From Clostridiales bacterium (lineage in GTDB: Bacteria; Bacillota; Clostridia; Oscillospirales; Oscillospiraceae), in contig SFHQ01000003.1 in NCBI GenBank assembly GCA_004556345.1, forward strand, positions 1 through 64,000: DNA of 64,000 nt, in the 5' to 3' direction. The notes under the pieces were generated by a model that was given only the letters and a program-made list of their open reading frames with translations, was not told the DNA's origin and made no database searches. This document shows positions 15,884 to 24,344 of this stretch, one piece after another; position 1 is the first letter of the stretch, and every line of letters begins with the position of its first letter. Position numbers and translations under genes: made by a program.

Positions 15884-15941
15884 GGCGTGTCCTCCTTTTT
15901 CGCGCGTCATACAGGAAGATCGTGGAAGGTAAGAACAAAAG

Positions 15942-15971
15942 AAAAAAGCCTTGTCTTTCGACAAGGCTTTT
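15942..15971 (-). terminator. Terminator of the tRNA operon
   Basis: 12-bp perfect stem AAAAGCCTTGTC (15944-15955) with GACAAGGCTTTT (15960-15971), loop of 4, followed on the minus strand by T residues. It separates the tRNAs from the response-regulator gene. Confidence 0.9.
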
Positions 15972-15973
15972 GT

Positions 15974-16047
<74 letters not shown>

Positions 16048-16049
16048 GT

Positions 16050-16125
16050 TGGAGCGAGTGACGAGGCTCGAACTCGCTACCTCCACCTTGGCAAGGTGGC
16101 GCTCTACCAGATGAGCTACACTCGC
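16050..16125 (-). tRNA. tRNA-Gly (anticodon GCC)
   Basis: Minus-strand cloverleaf: acceptor GCGAGTG/CACTCGC, anticodon loop CTTGCCAAG (GCC), T-loop GTTCGAG, encoded CCA. Two bases separate it from tRNA-Cys. Confidence 0.97.
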
Positions 16126-16149
16126 ATGACGCTGTGAAGTTTCACAGCG

Positions 16150-16225
<76 letters not shown>

Positions 16226-16259
16226 ATAGAAAAGGGCAGTGATGAAATCTCTACCCTTT

Positions 16260-16336
<77 letters not shown>

Positions 16337-16343
16337 AAATGGG

Positions 16344-16419
16344 TGGTGGGAACAACAGGGCTCGAACCTGTGACCCCATGCTTGTAAGGCATGTGCTCTC
16401 CCAGCTGAGCTATGCTCCC
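16344..16419 (-). tRNA. tRNA-Val (anticodon TAC)
   Basis: Minus-strand cloverleaf: acceptor GGGAGCA/TGTTCCC with one G-T pair, anticodon loop CCTTACAAG (TAC), T-loop GTTCGAG, encoded CCA. First gene of the operon. Confidence 0.97.
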
Positions 16420-16482
16420 GATGAACTTTTGTTCTTGTTCGGTGGACTCCGTTTCGGCCGCACCGCTCAAGCAACGTAGCCT

Positions 16483-16511
16483 ATTATATCCAAGACTTAC
16501 CGCTTTGTCAA
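16483..16511 (-). promoter_or_regulatory. Consensus promoter of the tRNA operon
   Basis: On the minus strand, TTGACA (16511-16506) and TATAAT (16488-16483) with exactly 17 bp between them, a full consensus match as expected for stable RNA. Confidence 0.93.
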
Positions 16512-16518
16512 TAGGTTT

Positions 16519-16545
16519 TTTCAAAAAAATCAGATTTTTTTGAAA
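16519..16545 (-). terminator. A/T-rich hairpin after hslO
   Basis: Perfect 12-bp arms (TTTCAAAAAAAT with ATTTTTTTGAAA) and a 3-base loop, between the hslO stop and the tRNA promoter. The stem is weak but the T-tract is long. Confidence 0.6.
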
Positions 16546-16594
16546 CTTGTTTTTCCACCCATTTTTTGGCTGAAATCGCTCTGTTCTCGTCCCC

Positions 16595-17470
16595 TTAAAG
16601 GGATGCGGCCAGGGCTTCCAGCTCGTCCTTCTCAAAGACGTGGACAGCGTCGCAAAACTGGCAGGTCATCTCGGCGCGGCCCTGCTCGCGGATGAGGTCG
16701 GTAAGCTCCTGCTTGCCCATGCTGATCAGGGCGCGGCGCATCCGGTCCCGGCTGCAATAGCAGCGGTACTCCACGGGGACGGTCTCCAGAAGCTCCAGGT
16801 CGAAGTCTGCCAGGACCAGGCGCAGCAGCGCCTCGGCGCTGAGACCCTGGCTGAGCTGGGTGGTCACCTGGCCCGCGCGGGCGATGCCGGCCTCGATCTT
16901 GTCGATGTCCTCATCGGTGGCACCGGGGAGAAGCTGGATGAGGTAGCCGCCGGCCACAGCCACAGAGAGGTCCTTGTCCACTAAGACGCCCAGGGCGCAG
17001 GCGGTGGGGATCTGCTCGCTCTCGGCAAAGTAGGCCGTGATGTCCTCGGCGATCTCGCCGGAGACCAGGGGGATGGTGCCCACATAGGGTTCCTTGAGCT
17101 TTAAGTCTTTAATGACGGTCAGGGAGCCGTTGGTGCCCACGGCGGTGCCAACGTCCAGCTTGGCGGGGCCCTTCAGGGGCAGCTCGACCTGACCGTTCTG
17201 GACGTAGCCGCGGACGTTGCCGTCGCTGTCGGACACGGCCAAAATGCTGCCCAGCGGGCCGCCGCCGTTGATGCGGAGGGTCACGGAGCCGTCCTTCTCT
17301 TTGATCTGCTGGCCCATCATGGAGGCAGCCATCAGGGTGCGGCCCAGGGCGGCAGTGGCCACGGGCAGGGTCTTGTGGATCTCGCGGGCCCGCTCTACAA
17401 TGCCCTTGGCCTGGATGGCCATAGCTTTGATGGGGGCGTCCTTGGCAATCATTCTAATTATCGTATCCAT
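16595..17470 (-). CDS. hslO: Hsp33 redox-regulated chaperone HslO
   Basis: 291 residues, the normal family length. A holdase chaperone activated by oxidative unfolding. The N-terminal domain has the family block around TVATAALGRTLMAASMMG. The C-terminal zinc switch has both Cys pairs, CYC (about 236-238) and CQFC (about 270-273). Start ATG at 17470 matches the family's N-terminus; the 45-residue upstream extension is out of character. It lies 25 bases after the methyltransferase stop and is probably cotranscribed with it. Confidence 0.96.
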   Translation of the reverse strand: MDTIIRMIAKDAPIKAMAIQAKGIVERAREIHKTLPVATAALGRTLMAASMMGQQIKEKDGSVTLRINGGGPLGSILAVSDSDGNVRGYVQNGQVELPLKGPAKLDVGTAVGTNGSLTVIKDLKLKEPYVGTIPLVSGEIAEDITAYFAESEQIPTACALGVLVDKDLSVAVAGGYLIQLLPGATDEDIDKIEAGIARAGQVTTQLSQGLSAEALLRLVLADFDLELLETVPVEYRCYCSRDRMRRALISMGKQELTDLIREQGRAEMTCQFCDAVHVFEKDELEALAASL

Positions 17471-17495
17471 ATTGCTCTCATATCCTCGTTTCGTG

Positions 17496-18323
17496 TTATC
17501 GCATGTGTTCAATGGCTTCCTCCGGCTTGCGGGCGGTAAAGAAGACCCGCGCCTCCCCGGCCTGGGGGGCGTCCAGGCGGCGGTCGCCATAGGTGTGGAT
17601 GTCAAGAAAGCCCGCTTGACGCAGGGCTTCCGTCAGGGTCTCGATGGAATAGGCCCGCTCCTCGTGGACCTCGGTGGAGCGGTACCAGGCCTCCCCTTCC
17701 CGCTGGAAGACGTCCATGCCATAGGTGCAGATCGCTTCTTCCGGGTCATACTCCGTGCGCCAGACGCAGTAGGCATCGTCGGTCTCATCCAAAAACAAGC
17801 CGCCGTCCAGGCTCTGCAAGTGCTCTGGGGTGTGCACATCAAAGATAAAGAGGCCCCCGGCCTCTAAGAACAGCCAAACGCGGCGGAGGGCCTGTTGGAG
17901 GCGGTCCGGCTCCGTCACGTGGTTCACACTGTCCAACAGGCAGACGCAGGCGTCGACGGTCCCGTAGAGGTCCAGCTTCTCCATGCTCTGGCAGAGGAAA
18001 ATGGGGGCTTCCCCCTCCCCTTCCAGGGATTTCTCCGCAGCCACAGCCAGCATTTCCGGGGAAAAGTCCACGCCAATCACTTCATAGCCCCGCTCGGCCA
18101 ATAAAAAAGACATGGTGCCTGTGCCGCAGGCCAGGTCCAGGACCGTGTGGAACGGCTCCCCATGGACCGGACAGGGGGAGCCGGCGAAGAGGGCCTCGAT
18201 AAAATCTGCCCAGGCGGGATAATCGACATCTGCGGTCATGTCGTCATAGCAGGCGGCCAGGGCGTCGTAGGTCTCTTCTTCGCCCAGGGTCAGATCGCCG
18301 AAAGGTTCATGCTTCTGTGTCAC
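17496..18323 (-). CDS. Class I SAM-dependent methyltransferase
   Basis: 275 residues. Motif I is VLDLACGTGTMSFLLAERG (about 65-83), followed by VIGVDFSPEM, the usual S-adenosylmethionine fold of the Methyltransf_25/UbiE-like group. Start is GTG at 18323, with GGAG upstream, inside the 3' end of the TrpR-like gene (17-base overlap), so the two are coupled. Substrate unknown. Confidence 0.88.
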   Translation of the reverse strand: MTQKHEPFGDLTLGEEETYDALAACYDDMTADVDYPAWADFIEALFAGSPCPVHGEPFHTVLDLACGTGTMSFLLAERGYEVIGVDFSPEMLAVAAEKSLEGEGEAPIFLCQSMEKLDLYGTVDACVCLLDSVNHVTEPDRLQQALRRVWLFLEAGGLFIFDVHTPEHLQSLDGGLFLDETDDAYCVWRTEYDPEEAICTYGMDVFQREGEAWYRSTEVHEERAYSIETLTEALRQAGFLDIHTYGDRRLDAPQAGEARVFFTARKPEEAIEHMR

Positions 18324-18627
18324 GGTGCTTCTTCTCCTCCCAGATGGGGTCCAGGCGGGGCAGGATGGTCTGGTAGCCGTCTGCGCCGTATTGCAGGCAG
18401 CGGTTGACCCGGCTGATGGTGGCGCTGCTGGCCCCGGTGTGCTTGAGGATATCCTGGTAGATCATCCCCTCCCGCAGGTACATGGCCACCTCGATCCGCT
18501 GGCCCATAGCCTTGAGCTCGGTGACGGTGCATAGGTCCTCCATAAACTTGCGGCACTCCTCCACCGATTTTAACTGCAAGAGGCTCTCGTAGAGCAGCTC
18601 GTAGTCTTCCTTGGGTGTTTTCTTCAT
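18307..18627 (-). CDS. YerC/YecD family TrpR-related protein
   Basis: 106 residues. The TrpR-like helix-turn-helix fold is seen in LCTVTELKAMGQRIEVAMYL and YQDILKHTGASSATISRVNRCL. Family members are small DNA-binding proteins of Firmicutes whose target is not settled. The last 17 bases overlap the GTG start of the methyltransferase. Confidence 0.9.
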   Translation of the reverse strand: MKKTPKEDYELLYESLLQLKSVEECRKFMEDLCTVTELKAMGQRIEVAMYLREGMIYQDILKHTGASSATISRVNRCLQYGADGYQTILPRLDPIWEEKKHRDTEA

Positions 18628-18751
18628 GGGAACACCACTCCTTTGTCTTATCTGCTTTCATATTTTAGCAAGTTAAATCATGAATGTAAAGGGGAACTTT
18701 CCGCGATTTTGACAAAAATCTGGGAATCCATGAAATTTTTCTACTTCACCC

Positions 18752-18780
18752 TTGCATCTTGAAATACAGAGTATTATAAT
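18752..18780 (+). promoter_or_regulatory. Promoter of purA
   Basis: TTGCAT at 18752-18757 and TATAAT at 18775-18780 with 17-bp spacing. It leaves an untranslated leader of roughly 80 bases with a small G/C hairpin, and no recognisable purine riboswitch core. Confidence 0.75.
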
Positions 18781-18865
18781 GAGTTGTATTTTCGGGGGCA
18801 CTTCCCCACCGCCGAAAGAAACAAGACAAACAATTTATCTTCTTATTATAATAGGAGGGGTTCCT

Positions 18866-20149
18866 GTGGTAAAAGCGATCGTCGGCGCCAACTGGGGCGA
18901 CGAAGGCAAAGGGAAAATCACCGATCTGCTGGCGGAGACGTCAGACATCGTCGTCCGCTTCCAAGGCGGCGCCAATGCGGGGCACACCATCATCAATGAT
19001 TATGGCCGCTTCGCCCTGCACACCCTGCCTTCGGGCGTGTTCTACTCTCACATCACCAACGTCATCGGCAACGGGGTCGCCCTGGACATCCGCAAGCTCA
19101 CCGATGAACTGACCAGCCTGCTGGACGCCGGGGTACCCGCCCCCAACCTGATCATCTCGGAGCGGGCCCAACTGCTCATGCCCTATCACGTCCTCCAGGA
19201 CGCCTACGAAGAGGAGCGCCTGGGCGGCCATGCCTTCGGCTCCACCAAGAGCGGCATCGCCCCCTTCTACTCCGACAAGTACGCCAAGATCGGCATCCAG
19301 GTCTGCGATCTGTTCGACGAGGCCCGCCTGAAAGAGCATCTCAACCACGCTGTCGAGATCAAAAACATTCTCTTCGAGAACATGTATCACAAGCCCCGCA
19401 TCGACGCAGACGAGCTCTTCCAGGACCTGCTGAAGATGCGCGAGATCATCAAGCCCTATGTGGGTGACGCCGTGACCTTCCTGCACCAGGCTGTGAAAGA
19501 CGGAAAATCCATCCTGCTGGAGGGCCAGCTGGGGGCCATGAAGGACCCGGACCTGGGCATCGTTCCCATGACCACCTCCTCCCACACCTTGGCCGGCTTC
19601 GGCTGCGTGGGCGCTCCCGTGCCTCCCACAGCCATGGAGGACGTGATCTGCGTGTCCAAGGCCTACTCCTCCTGCGTCGGCTCGAAGACGGAGCCGTTCG
19701 TCAGTGAACTTCTGGGCGAGGCCGGCGACGAGCTGCGCCGCCGCGGCGGTGACAAGGGCGAGTTCGGCGCCACCACCGGCCGTCCCCGCCGGGTGGGCTG
19801 GTTCGACACCGTGGCTACGAAATACGGCTGCATGGTCCAGGGTGCCACCCAAGTGGCCCTGACCTGCCTGGATGTGCTGGGCTATCTGGACGAGATCCAG
19901 GTCTGCACCGGCTATGAGATCGACGGCAAGGTCACCAAGGACTTCCCCGTCCCCGCCCTGCTGGAGCGAGCCAAACCCGTCTTCACCACCCTGCCCGGCT
20001 GGAAGAGCGACATCCGCGGCATCACGGACTACGACGCCCTGCCCGCCAACGCCAAGGCTTATGTAGACTTCATCGAAAAAGAGATCGAAACACCCATCCG
20101 CATCGTCTCCACCGGCCCCAAGCGCCACGAGATCACTTTGCGAGGCTGA
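18866..20149 (+). CDS. purA: Adenylosuccinate synthetase PurA
   Basis: 427 residues, standard length. Joins IMP and aspartate with GTP to form adenylosuccinate, the first committed step to AMP. Motifs: GANWGDEGKGKITD at the N-terminus (catalytic Asp and P-loop), GGANAGHTI with the catalytic His, TTGRPRRVGW and the C-terminal STGPKR GTP-base site. Start chosen as GTG 18866 because AGGAGGGG lies just before it and the protein then begins as the family does; an in-frame ATG lies upstream inside the promoter. Confidence 0.97.
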   Translation: MVKAIVGANWGDEGKGKITDLLAETSDIVVRFQGGANAGHTIINDYGRFALHTLPSGVFYSHITNVIGNGVALDIRKLTDELTSLLDAGVPAPNLIISERAQLLMPYHVLQDAYEEERLGGHAFGSTKSGIAPFYSDKYAKIGIQVCDLFDEARLKEHLNHAVEIKNILFENMYHKPRIDADELFQDLLKMREIIKPYVGDAVTFLHQAVKDGKSILLEGQLGAMKDPDLGIVPMTTSSHTLAGFGCVGAPVPPTAMEDVICVSKAYSSCVGSKTEPFVSELLGEAGDELRRRGGDKGEFGATTGRPRRVGWFDTVATKYGCMVQGATQVALTCLDVLGYLDEIQVCTGYEIDGKVTKDFPVPALLERAKPVFTTLPGWKSDIRGITDYDALPANAKAYVDFIEKEIETPIRIVSTGPKRHEITLRG

Positions 20150-20167
20150 CGTTTCCCCCTCTGTATC

Positions 20168-20203
20168 CTGTCCGGGAATCCTGCGGTTCCCGGACAGTTT
20201 TTT
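20168..20203 (+). terminator. Intrinsic terminator of purA
   Basis: 11-bp perfect stem CTGTCCGGGAA/TTCCCGGACAG followed by six T residues. Confidence 0.93.
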
Positions 20204-20343
20204 CTGCTTGCATCTGGCGGTCGCTTCGGCTAAAATAGAGGCAGCAGAGATCCTTGCAGGATACTCCCCCATTTCCCTTTCCTGATCCCAGCGCACGGCA
20301 TCTCACTGGCGCTGAATGAACAACAAAACGGAGGGAACGGCCG

Positions 20344-20562
20344 ATGGCTGACTACCAAAAGATGTACGCCGTGCTGTGCAGCGCGGTGGACGAAGTGATC
20401 GATCCACTGGAACGCATCCCGTTGGCTCTGTCCTCTGCCCGTATTCTGCGGGCGGCGTTGGCACGGGCAGAGGAGATCTATATCTGCACCGCTGAGGAGG
20501 AGGAGCCCGAACCGCCTAGGGTACGGGAAAGTACGATTGAGATCCTTCCCCCCAAAAAATGA
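20344..20562 (+). CDS. Hypothetical 72-residue acidic protein
   Basis: Begins ATG at 20344 with GGAGGG upstream and ends before a clear terminator, so it looks like a genuine single-gene unit. The first 50 residues could form two amphipathic helices (YAVLCSAVDEVIDPL and RILRAALARAEEIYI). The tail is rich in E and P and ends PPKK. I do not recognise the family. Confidence 0.65.
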   Translation: MADYQKMYAVLCSAVDEVIDPLERIPLALSSARILRAALARAEEIYICTAEEEEPEPPRVRESTIEILPPKK

Positions 20563-20583
20563 AATGATGTTGGCTTTTTCTTT

Positions 20584-20606
20584 CCACTAGCAGAGCTAGT
20601 GGTTTT
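20584..20606 (+). terminator. Terminator of the 72-residue gene
   Basis: 8-bp stem CCACTAGC/GCTAGTGG with a 3-base loop, followed by TTTT. Confidence 0.75.
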
Positions 20607-20618
20607 CTTTTGACAAAA

Positions 20619-20662
20619 AAGTGCCTCTGCCGACACGCAACCAGGCATCGACAGAGGCGCTT
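20619..20662. terminator. Second hairpin before the polyferredoxin gene
   Basis: 11-bp stem AAGTGCCTCTG/CAGAGGCGCTT (one G-T pair) extended by CGA/TCG after a mismatch, then a T-rich stretch. Together with the previous hairpin it insulates the next gene. Confidence 0.6.
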
Positions 20663-20753
20663 CTTGTATTTTACCGATGTTTTACGAGAATATGATTACT
20701 ATTTTTTCATTTGTCTGCTACACTGAATTGTCAATATAGAAAAGAGGAAGACG

Positions 20754-21596
20754 ATGAGAAGCCATAACAGATTTCACAACTATGTGCCGTCCCTGCTGCT
20801 GTTTCTGCTATTTGAAGCTGTTGCGGTCACGCTATGGCTCACAAAGGACAATCTATTCTATCTGCTGAATTTCAGCTACATCGGAGCTTGCCTTGCGCTG
20901 GGGACGGCGCTCTTTACCGCTGAGAAACGCTATGCCCGCCATTTCGTCCAGTTGGCGGTGGGCAGTTATATGCTGCTGTACCTCGGCGTGATCTCCCACG
21001 AGAATATGCAGATCGAAGGCTTCTGGTACTACCTGTTTCTCGGTGTTTTTGAGGCGGCGACCATCCACTACGCAGTTGCAAAGATTTTGGGACCGCTGCT
21101 GTTTGGGCGCGGCTGGTGCGGCTACGCCTGTTGGACGGCGATGGTGCTGGACTTTCTGCCCTACAAGCAGCCACAAAAGCCGCGCAGGGAAAAGCTGGGC
21201 GTTCTGCGCTATGTGATGTTCGCTCTGTCTCTGGCGCTGGTATCCGGGCTTTTTCTGATGAAGGTCACACACTTGGAACAGATCATGTTCTGGCTATTCC
21301 TCGCCGGGAATGCACTTTACTATATTGTCGGCATTGCGTTTGCCTTCCGATTCAAAGATAATCGGGCGTTCTGCAAGTATCTGTGTCCCATCACGGTGTT
21401 TCTCAAGCCCATGAGCTATTTTTCTCTGCTGCGCGTCCACTGCGATGAGGATCAGTGCGTCCATTGTGGGAAGTGTCTCCGAGTCTGCCCCATGAACGTG
21501 GAGGTCAACAAAGAATCCCGCAGACGGAAAAATGGAACGGAGTGCATCCTCTGCTACAAATGCACGAAAGTCTGTCCCACAAAGGCGCTGCATTGA
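20754..21596 (+). CDS. NapH/RnfB-like membrane polyferredoxin (two 4Fe-4S clusters)
   Basis: 280 residues. About five membrane helices (12-30, 40-55, 62-80, 90-110, 150-200) carry the twin Cys motifs typical of the NapH/NosR/MauN group, GRGWCGYACW (about 119-128) and CKYLCP (about 207-212). The C-terminal domain binds two 4Fe-4S clusters (CVHCGKCLRVCP, CILCYKCTKVCP). Such proteins pass electrons across or along the membrane to a periplasmic or membrane-bound reductase. None is next to it, so its partner is unknown. Base composition appears less GC-rich than the neighbours, which may mean acquisition by transfer. Confidence 0.88.
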   Translation: MRSHNRFHNYVPSLLLFLLFEAVAVTLWLTKDNLFYLLNFSYIGACLALGTALFTAEKRYARHFVQLAVGSYMLLYLGVISHENMQIEGFWYYLFLGVFEAATIHYAVAKILGPLLFGRGWCGYACWTAMVLDFLPYKQPQKPRREKLGVLRYVMFALSLALVSGLFLMKVTHLEQIMFWLFLAGNALYYIVGIAFAFRFKDNRAFCKYLCPITVFLKPMSYFSLLRVHCDEDQCVHCGKCLRVCPMNVEVNKESRRRKNGTECILCYKCTKVCPTKALH

Positions 21597-21613
21597 CCAA
21601 TTCCCCTCGTTGT

Positions 21614-22234
21614 CTACCGAGGTTTCTTCCCGCTTAGGCCGCGGGCTAGGGCCTGCTCATATCGGGACGGGGGCATTTGCCAGGCGGATGCAGGAAAGGG
21701 GTTTTGCCGCAGGAGTGCCAGCAGGCGGGCGCCCAGGGCTTGGCGGTGCAGGTGGTTGCAGGCGCGGAGGAGGTCTAATTGCAGGCCGTCGACAGAGGCG
21801 CTCTGAAAGATCTGGCGGGCGAAGCGCTCCTCTTCCAGGGCGTAGAGGAGCGGGAGAAGGTGCGTTTCGTCGTTCTCATAGAGCCAAGGGCGCTGGATGA
21901 CGTTGGGCAGGAGCTGTTCCGCCGTGGTGCGGCTGCGTTGGAGTTGGGGGCCGGCGGCGTCCAACGCTTCCCGCCAGAGGGCCAGGGCGGCGCTAGGATC
22001 TTCCGCAAAGTAGTTTTTGAGCCGGAGCTGCCAGGTGGGCGAGGTCCAGGGTGCAGGTGCGCTTTTGGGTCTGGCGGGCGACGGGGACGCGCTCTGCGTC
22101 TGGGGCAGGATCGTCAGGCGGACCGTCGGCGCAGGCTGAGGGACGGGGGCAAGACGGCCGCAGTTCCCACACCAGCCACATTCCCATTGGCTGCCTTTGA
22201 CAAAGACCGCCGCACCGCAGTTGGGGCAATTCAT
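21614..22234 (-). CDS. Zinc-ribbon protein of unknown function
   Basis: 206 residues. The N-terminal zinc ribbon MNCPNCGA...CGWCGNCG (about 1-27) is followed by a Pro/Ser/Ala-rich linker and a helical domain (about 70-200) with no motif I can name. Divergent from sigK, its start 139 bases away; convergent with the polyferredoxin gene, ends 17 bases apart. Confidence 0.72.
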   Translation of the reverse strand: MNCPNCGAAVFVKGSQWECGWCGNCGRLAPVPQPAPTVRLTILPQTQSASPSPARPKSAPAPWTSPTWQLRLKNYFAEDPSAALALWREALDAAGPQLQRSRTTAEQLLPNVIQRPWLYENDETHLLPLLYALEEERFARQIFQSASVDGLQLDLLRACNHLHRQALGARLLALLRQNPFPASAWQMPPSRYEQALARGLSGKKPR

Positions 22235-22373
22235 CTTCTATCACCTTCTTTTATTTTTAGTGTACCACAACAGCAGGCAGAAGAAAAGACAACGCTTGGG
22301 AAGACGACAACGGAAAAAAAGAACTAAAGACAGGCTCTGTTGGAATAGAGTGGAACACAGGAGGTGCTGCCCT

Positions 22374-23060
22374 ATGTTATCTGCTCTGTTACTGCTGCTC
22401 CACACCCTCTGCTACCCTCTTCGGCTGGGGAGCACGGGGTCGTTTCCCCGTCCGTTGAAGGCGGAGGAGGAACGGGCCTATCTGGAACGCTTGGCCCAGG
22501 GCGATCTGGAAGCCCGCAACAAGCTGGTGGAGCACAATCTCCGCCTGGTCTCCCACATTTTGAAAAAATACTACGTCCAGGCCAGCGACCAGGACGACCT
22601 GATCTCCATCGGCACCATCGGGCTCATCAAAGGCATCACGACGTTCAAGCCCGACAAAAAAGTCCGCCTGGCCACCTACGCCAGCCGGTGTATTGAAAAC
22701 GAGATCCTCATGTACTTCCGCAGCCAGCGGAAATATCAGGGGGACGTCTCCCTCTCAGATAGCCTGGACAGCGACGGGGAGGGCAGCGCCCTCTCCCTCA
22801 TGGATGTCATTCGGGTCGACGATGACATGCTGGAAAACCTGGACACCAGAGAGTCCTGCCAAAAAGTCCGCCGGTGCGTGGACCGCTGCCTGAGCGGTCG
22901 GGAGGCGAAAGTTATCACTCTCCGCTATGGCCTAGACGGCGAACCCCCCCGCACCCAGCGGGAGATCGCCGCCGCCTGCGGCATCAGCCGCTCCTACGTC
23001 TCCCGCTTGGAGAAAAAAGCCCTGGAGAAACTGCGGGAGGCGATGGAACAGCACGAGTAG
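22374..23060 (+). CDS. sigK: Sporulation mother-cell sigma factor SigK (pro-sigma-K)
   Basis: 228 residues. The hydrophobic N-terminus (about 1-20) fits the pro-sequence removed by SpoIVFB-type proteolysis, followed by the SigK pattern P-x-P-L-x-x-x-E-E. Region 2 (ARNKLVEHNLRLVSHI, DLISIGTIGLIKGI, ATYASRCIENEILMYFR) and region 4 helix-turn-helix (TQREIAAACGISRSYVSRLEKKAL) are intact. It directs late mother-cell transcription during sporulation. ATG at 22374 follows GGAGG. The gene is uninterrupted, with no skin-type element. Implies a spore-forming host. Confidence 0.94.
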   Translation: MLSALLLLLHTLCYPLRLGSTGSFPRPLKAEEERAYLERLAQGDLEARNKLVEHNLRLVSHILKKYYVQASDQDDLISIGTIGLIKGITTFKPDKKVRLATYASRCIENEILMYFRSQRKYQGDVSLSDSLDSDGEGSALSLMDVIRVDDDMLENLDTRESCQKVRRCVDRCLSGREAKVITLRYGLDGEPPRTQREIAAACGISRSYVSRLEKKALEKLREAMEQHE

Positions 23061-23068
23061 AGACGTTC

Positions 23069-23097
23069 TTGCACTGTTCCAAAAACTATCGTATGAT
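23069..23097 (+). promoter_or_regulatory. Promoter of sbcDC
   Basis: TTGCAC at 23069-23074 and TATGAT at 23092-23097, 17-bp spacing, nine bases after sigK ends. Confidence 0.7.
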
Positions 23098-23204
23098 AGT
23101 AGCATACGACGCAGAAAGCTGCCTTTGCCGCGCTGGTCGTTGACCGGCAGGCGGGGCAGCTTGTTTCTTCCAACGAAACCAAACAAGAAAATCAGGTGAT
23201 GACC

Positions 23205-24344
23205 ATGCGACTGATCCACTTATCTGACCTCCACCTGGGCAAGCGCGTAAACGGCTTTTCCATGCTGGAGGATCAGCGCTATATATTAAAAGAGATCCTG
23301 CGGATCATTGACGAAGAACGACCGGACGCCGTGCTCATTTCCGGGGACGTGTATGACAAAGCCGTCCCGTCGGCGGAGGCGGTGCTGGTGCTGGACGAAT
23401 TTTTGTGCCGGCTGGCCCAGCGCAAACTACCGGTACTGATGATCAGCGGCAACCACGACTCCGCCGAGCGGGTGGCCTTTGGCGGGCGGCTCATGGAGCG
23501 CAGCGGCGTCTATGTCTCCCCGGTGTATGACGGGGCCGTCCAGCCGGTTGCTTTGCACGACGCCTGGGGAGAGGTGCGGATCTATCTGCTCCCCTTCCTC
23601 AAGCCCGCACATGTGCGGCGGTGCTTCCCCGACGAGACCATTGAGAGCTACACCGACGCCCTGCGGGTAGCCATCGAGCAAATGGAGATCGACGCCGGGG
23701 CGCGGAACCTTTTGCTGACCCACCAGTTCGTCACCGGCGCAGCCCGGTGCGAGTCCGAGGAGCTTTCCGTGGGCGGTGCAGACCATGTAGACGCCTCCGT
23801 TTTTGACGGTTTTGACTATGTGGCCCTGGGACATCTCCACGGCCCCCAGAGCGTTGGAGGGGAGCACATTCGCTACTGCGGTTCCCCGCTGAAATATTCT
23901 TTTTCCGAGGCAAAGCAGCAGAAGTCCGTCACCCTTATAGAGTTGGCAGAGAAAGGACAAGTCCAGGTCCGCACGGTCCCGCTGGTGCCCCGGCATGACC
24001 TGCGGGAGATCCGGGGCACCTACCTGGCCGTGACAGAAAAATCTTTCTATGACGGGACAGCCACCGACGACTACCTGCACATCACCCTCACCGACGAGGA
24101 GGACGTACCCAACGCCATCGGCAAGCTCCGGGCCATTTACCCCAACCTGATGAAGCTGGACTATGACAACACCCGCACCCGCGGAGCGGTCCAGTTGGAG
24201 GAGGCAGCCCCCGTGGAAGAGCTCTCTCCCCTGGACCTCTTCGCGCAGTTTTACCGGCAGCAGAACAACCAGCCCATGACCCAGGCCCAGACGGACTTTG
24301 TCCGGGACCTCATCGAAACCATCTGGGAGGAGGATGCGCCATGA
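23205..24344 (+). CDS. sbcD: Exonuclease SbcCD subunit D
   Basis: 379 residues. Mre11-type nuclease that, with SbcC, cleaves DNA hairpins and processes blocked ends. Metallophosphatase motifs: DLHLGK, SGDVYD, GNHDS, the histidine in LLLTHQF, and GHLH. ATG at 23205 is preferred over GTG 23196 and ATG 23199 because AGGTGA lies five bases before it and the protein then starts MRLIHLSDLHLG as in homologues. Coupled to sbcC by ATGA. Confidence 0.95.
   Translation: MRLIHLSDLHLGKRVNGFSMLEDQRYILKEILRIIDEERPDAVLISGDVYDKAVPSAEAVLVLDEFLCRLAQRKLPVLMISGNHDSAERVAFGGRLMERSGVYVSPVYDGAVQPVALHDAWGEVRIYLLPFLKPAHVRRCFPDETIESYTDALRVAIEQMEIDAGARNLLLTHQFVTGAARCESEELSVGGADHVDASVFDGFDYVALGHLHGPQSVGGEHIRYCGSPLKYSFSEAKQQKSVTLIELAEKGQVQVRTVPLVPRHDLREIRGTYLAVTEKSFYDGTATDDYLHITLTDEEDVPNAIGKLRAIYPNLMKLDYDNTRTRGAVQLEEAAPVEELSPLDLFAQFYRQQNNQPMTQAQTDFVRDLIETIWEEDAP

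Noticed and set aside
22197..22373. 59-residue N-terminal extension of SigK
   Set aside because: It reads back into the divergent zinc-ribbon gene; ATG 22374 has GGAGG and yields the expected hydrophobic pro-sequence.
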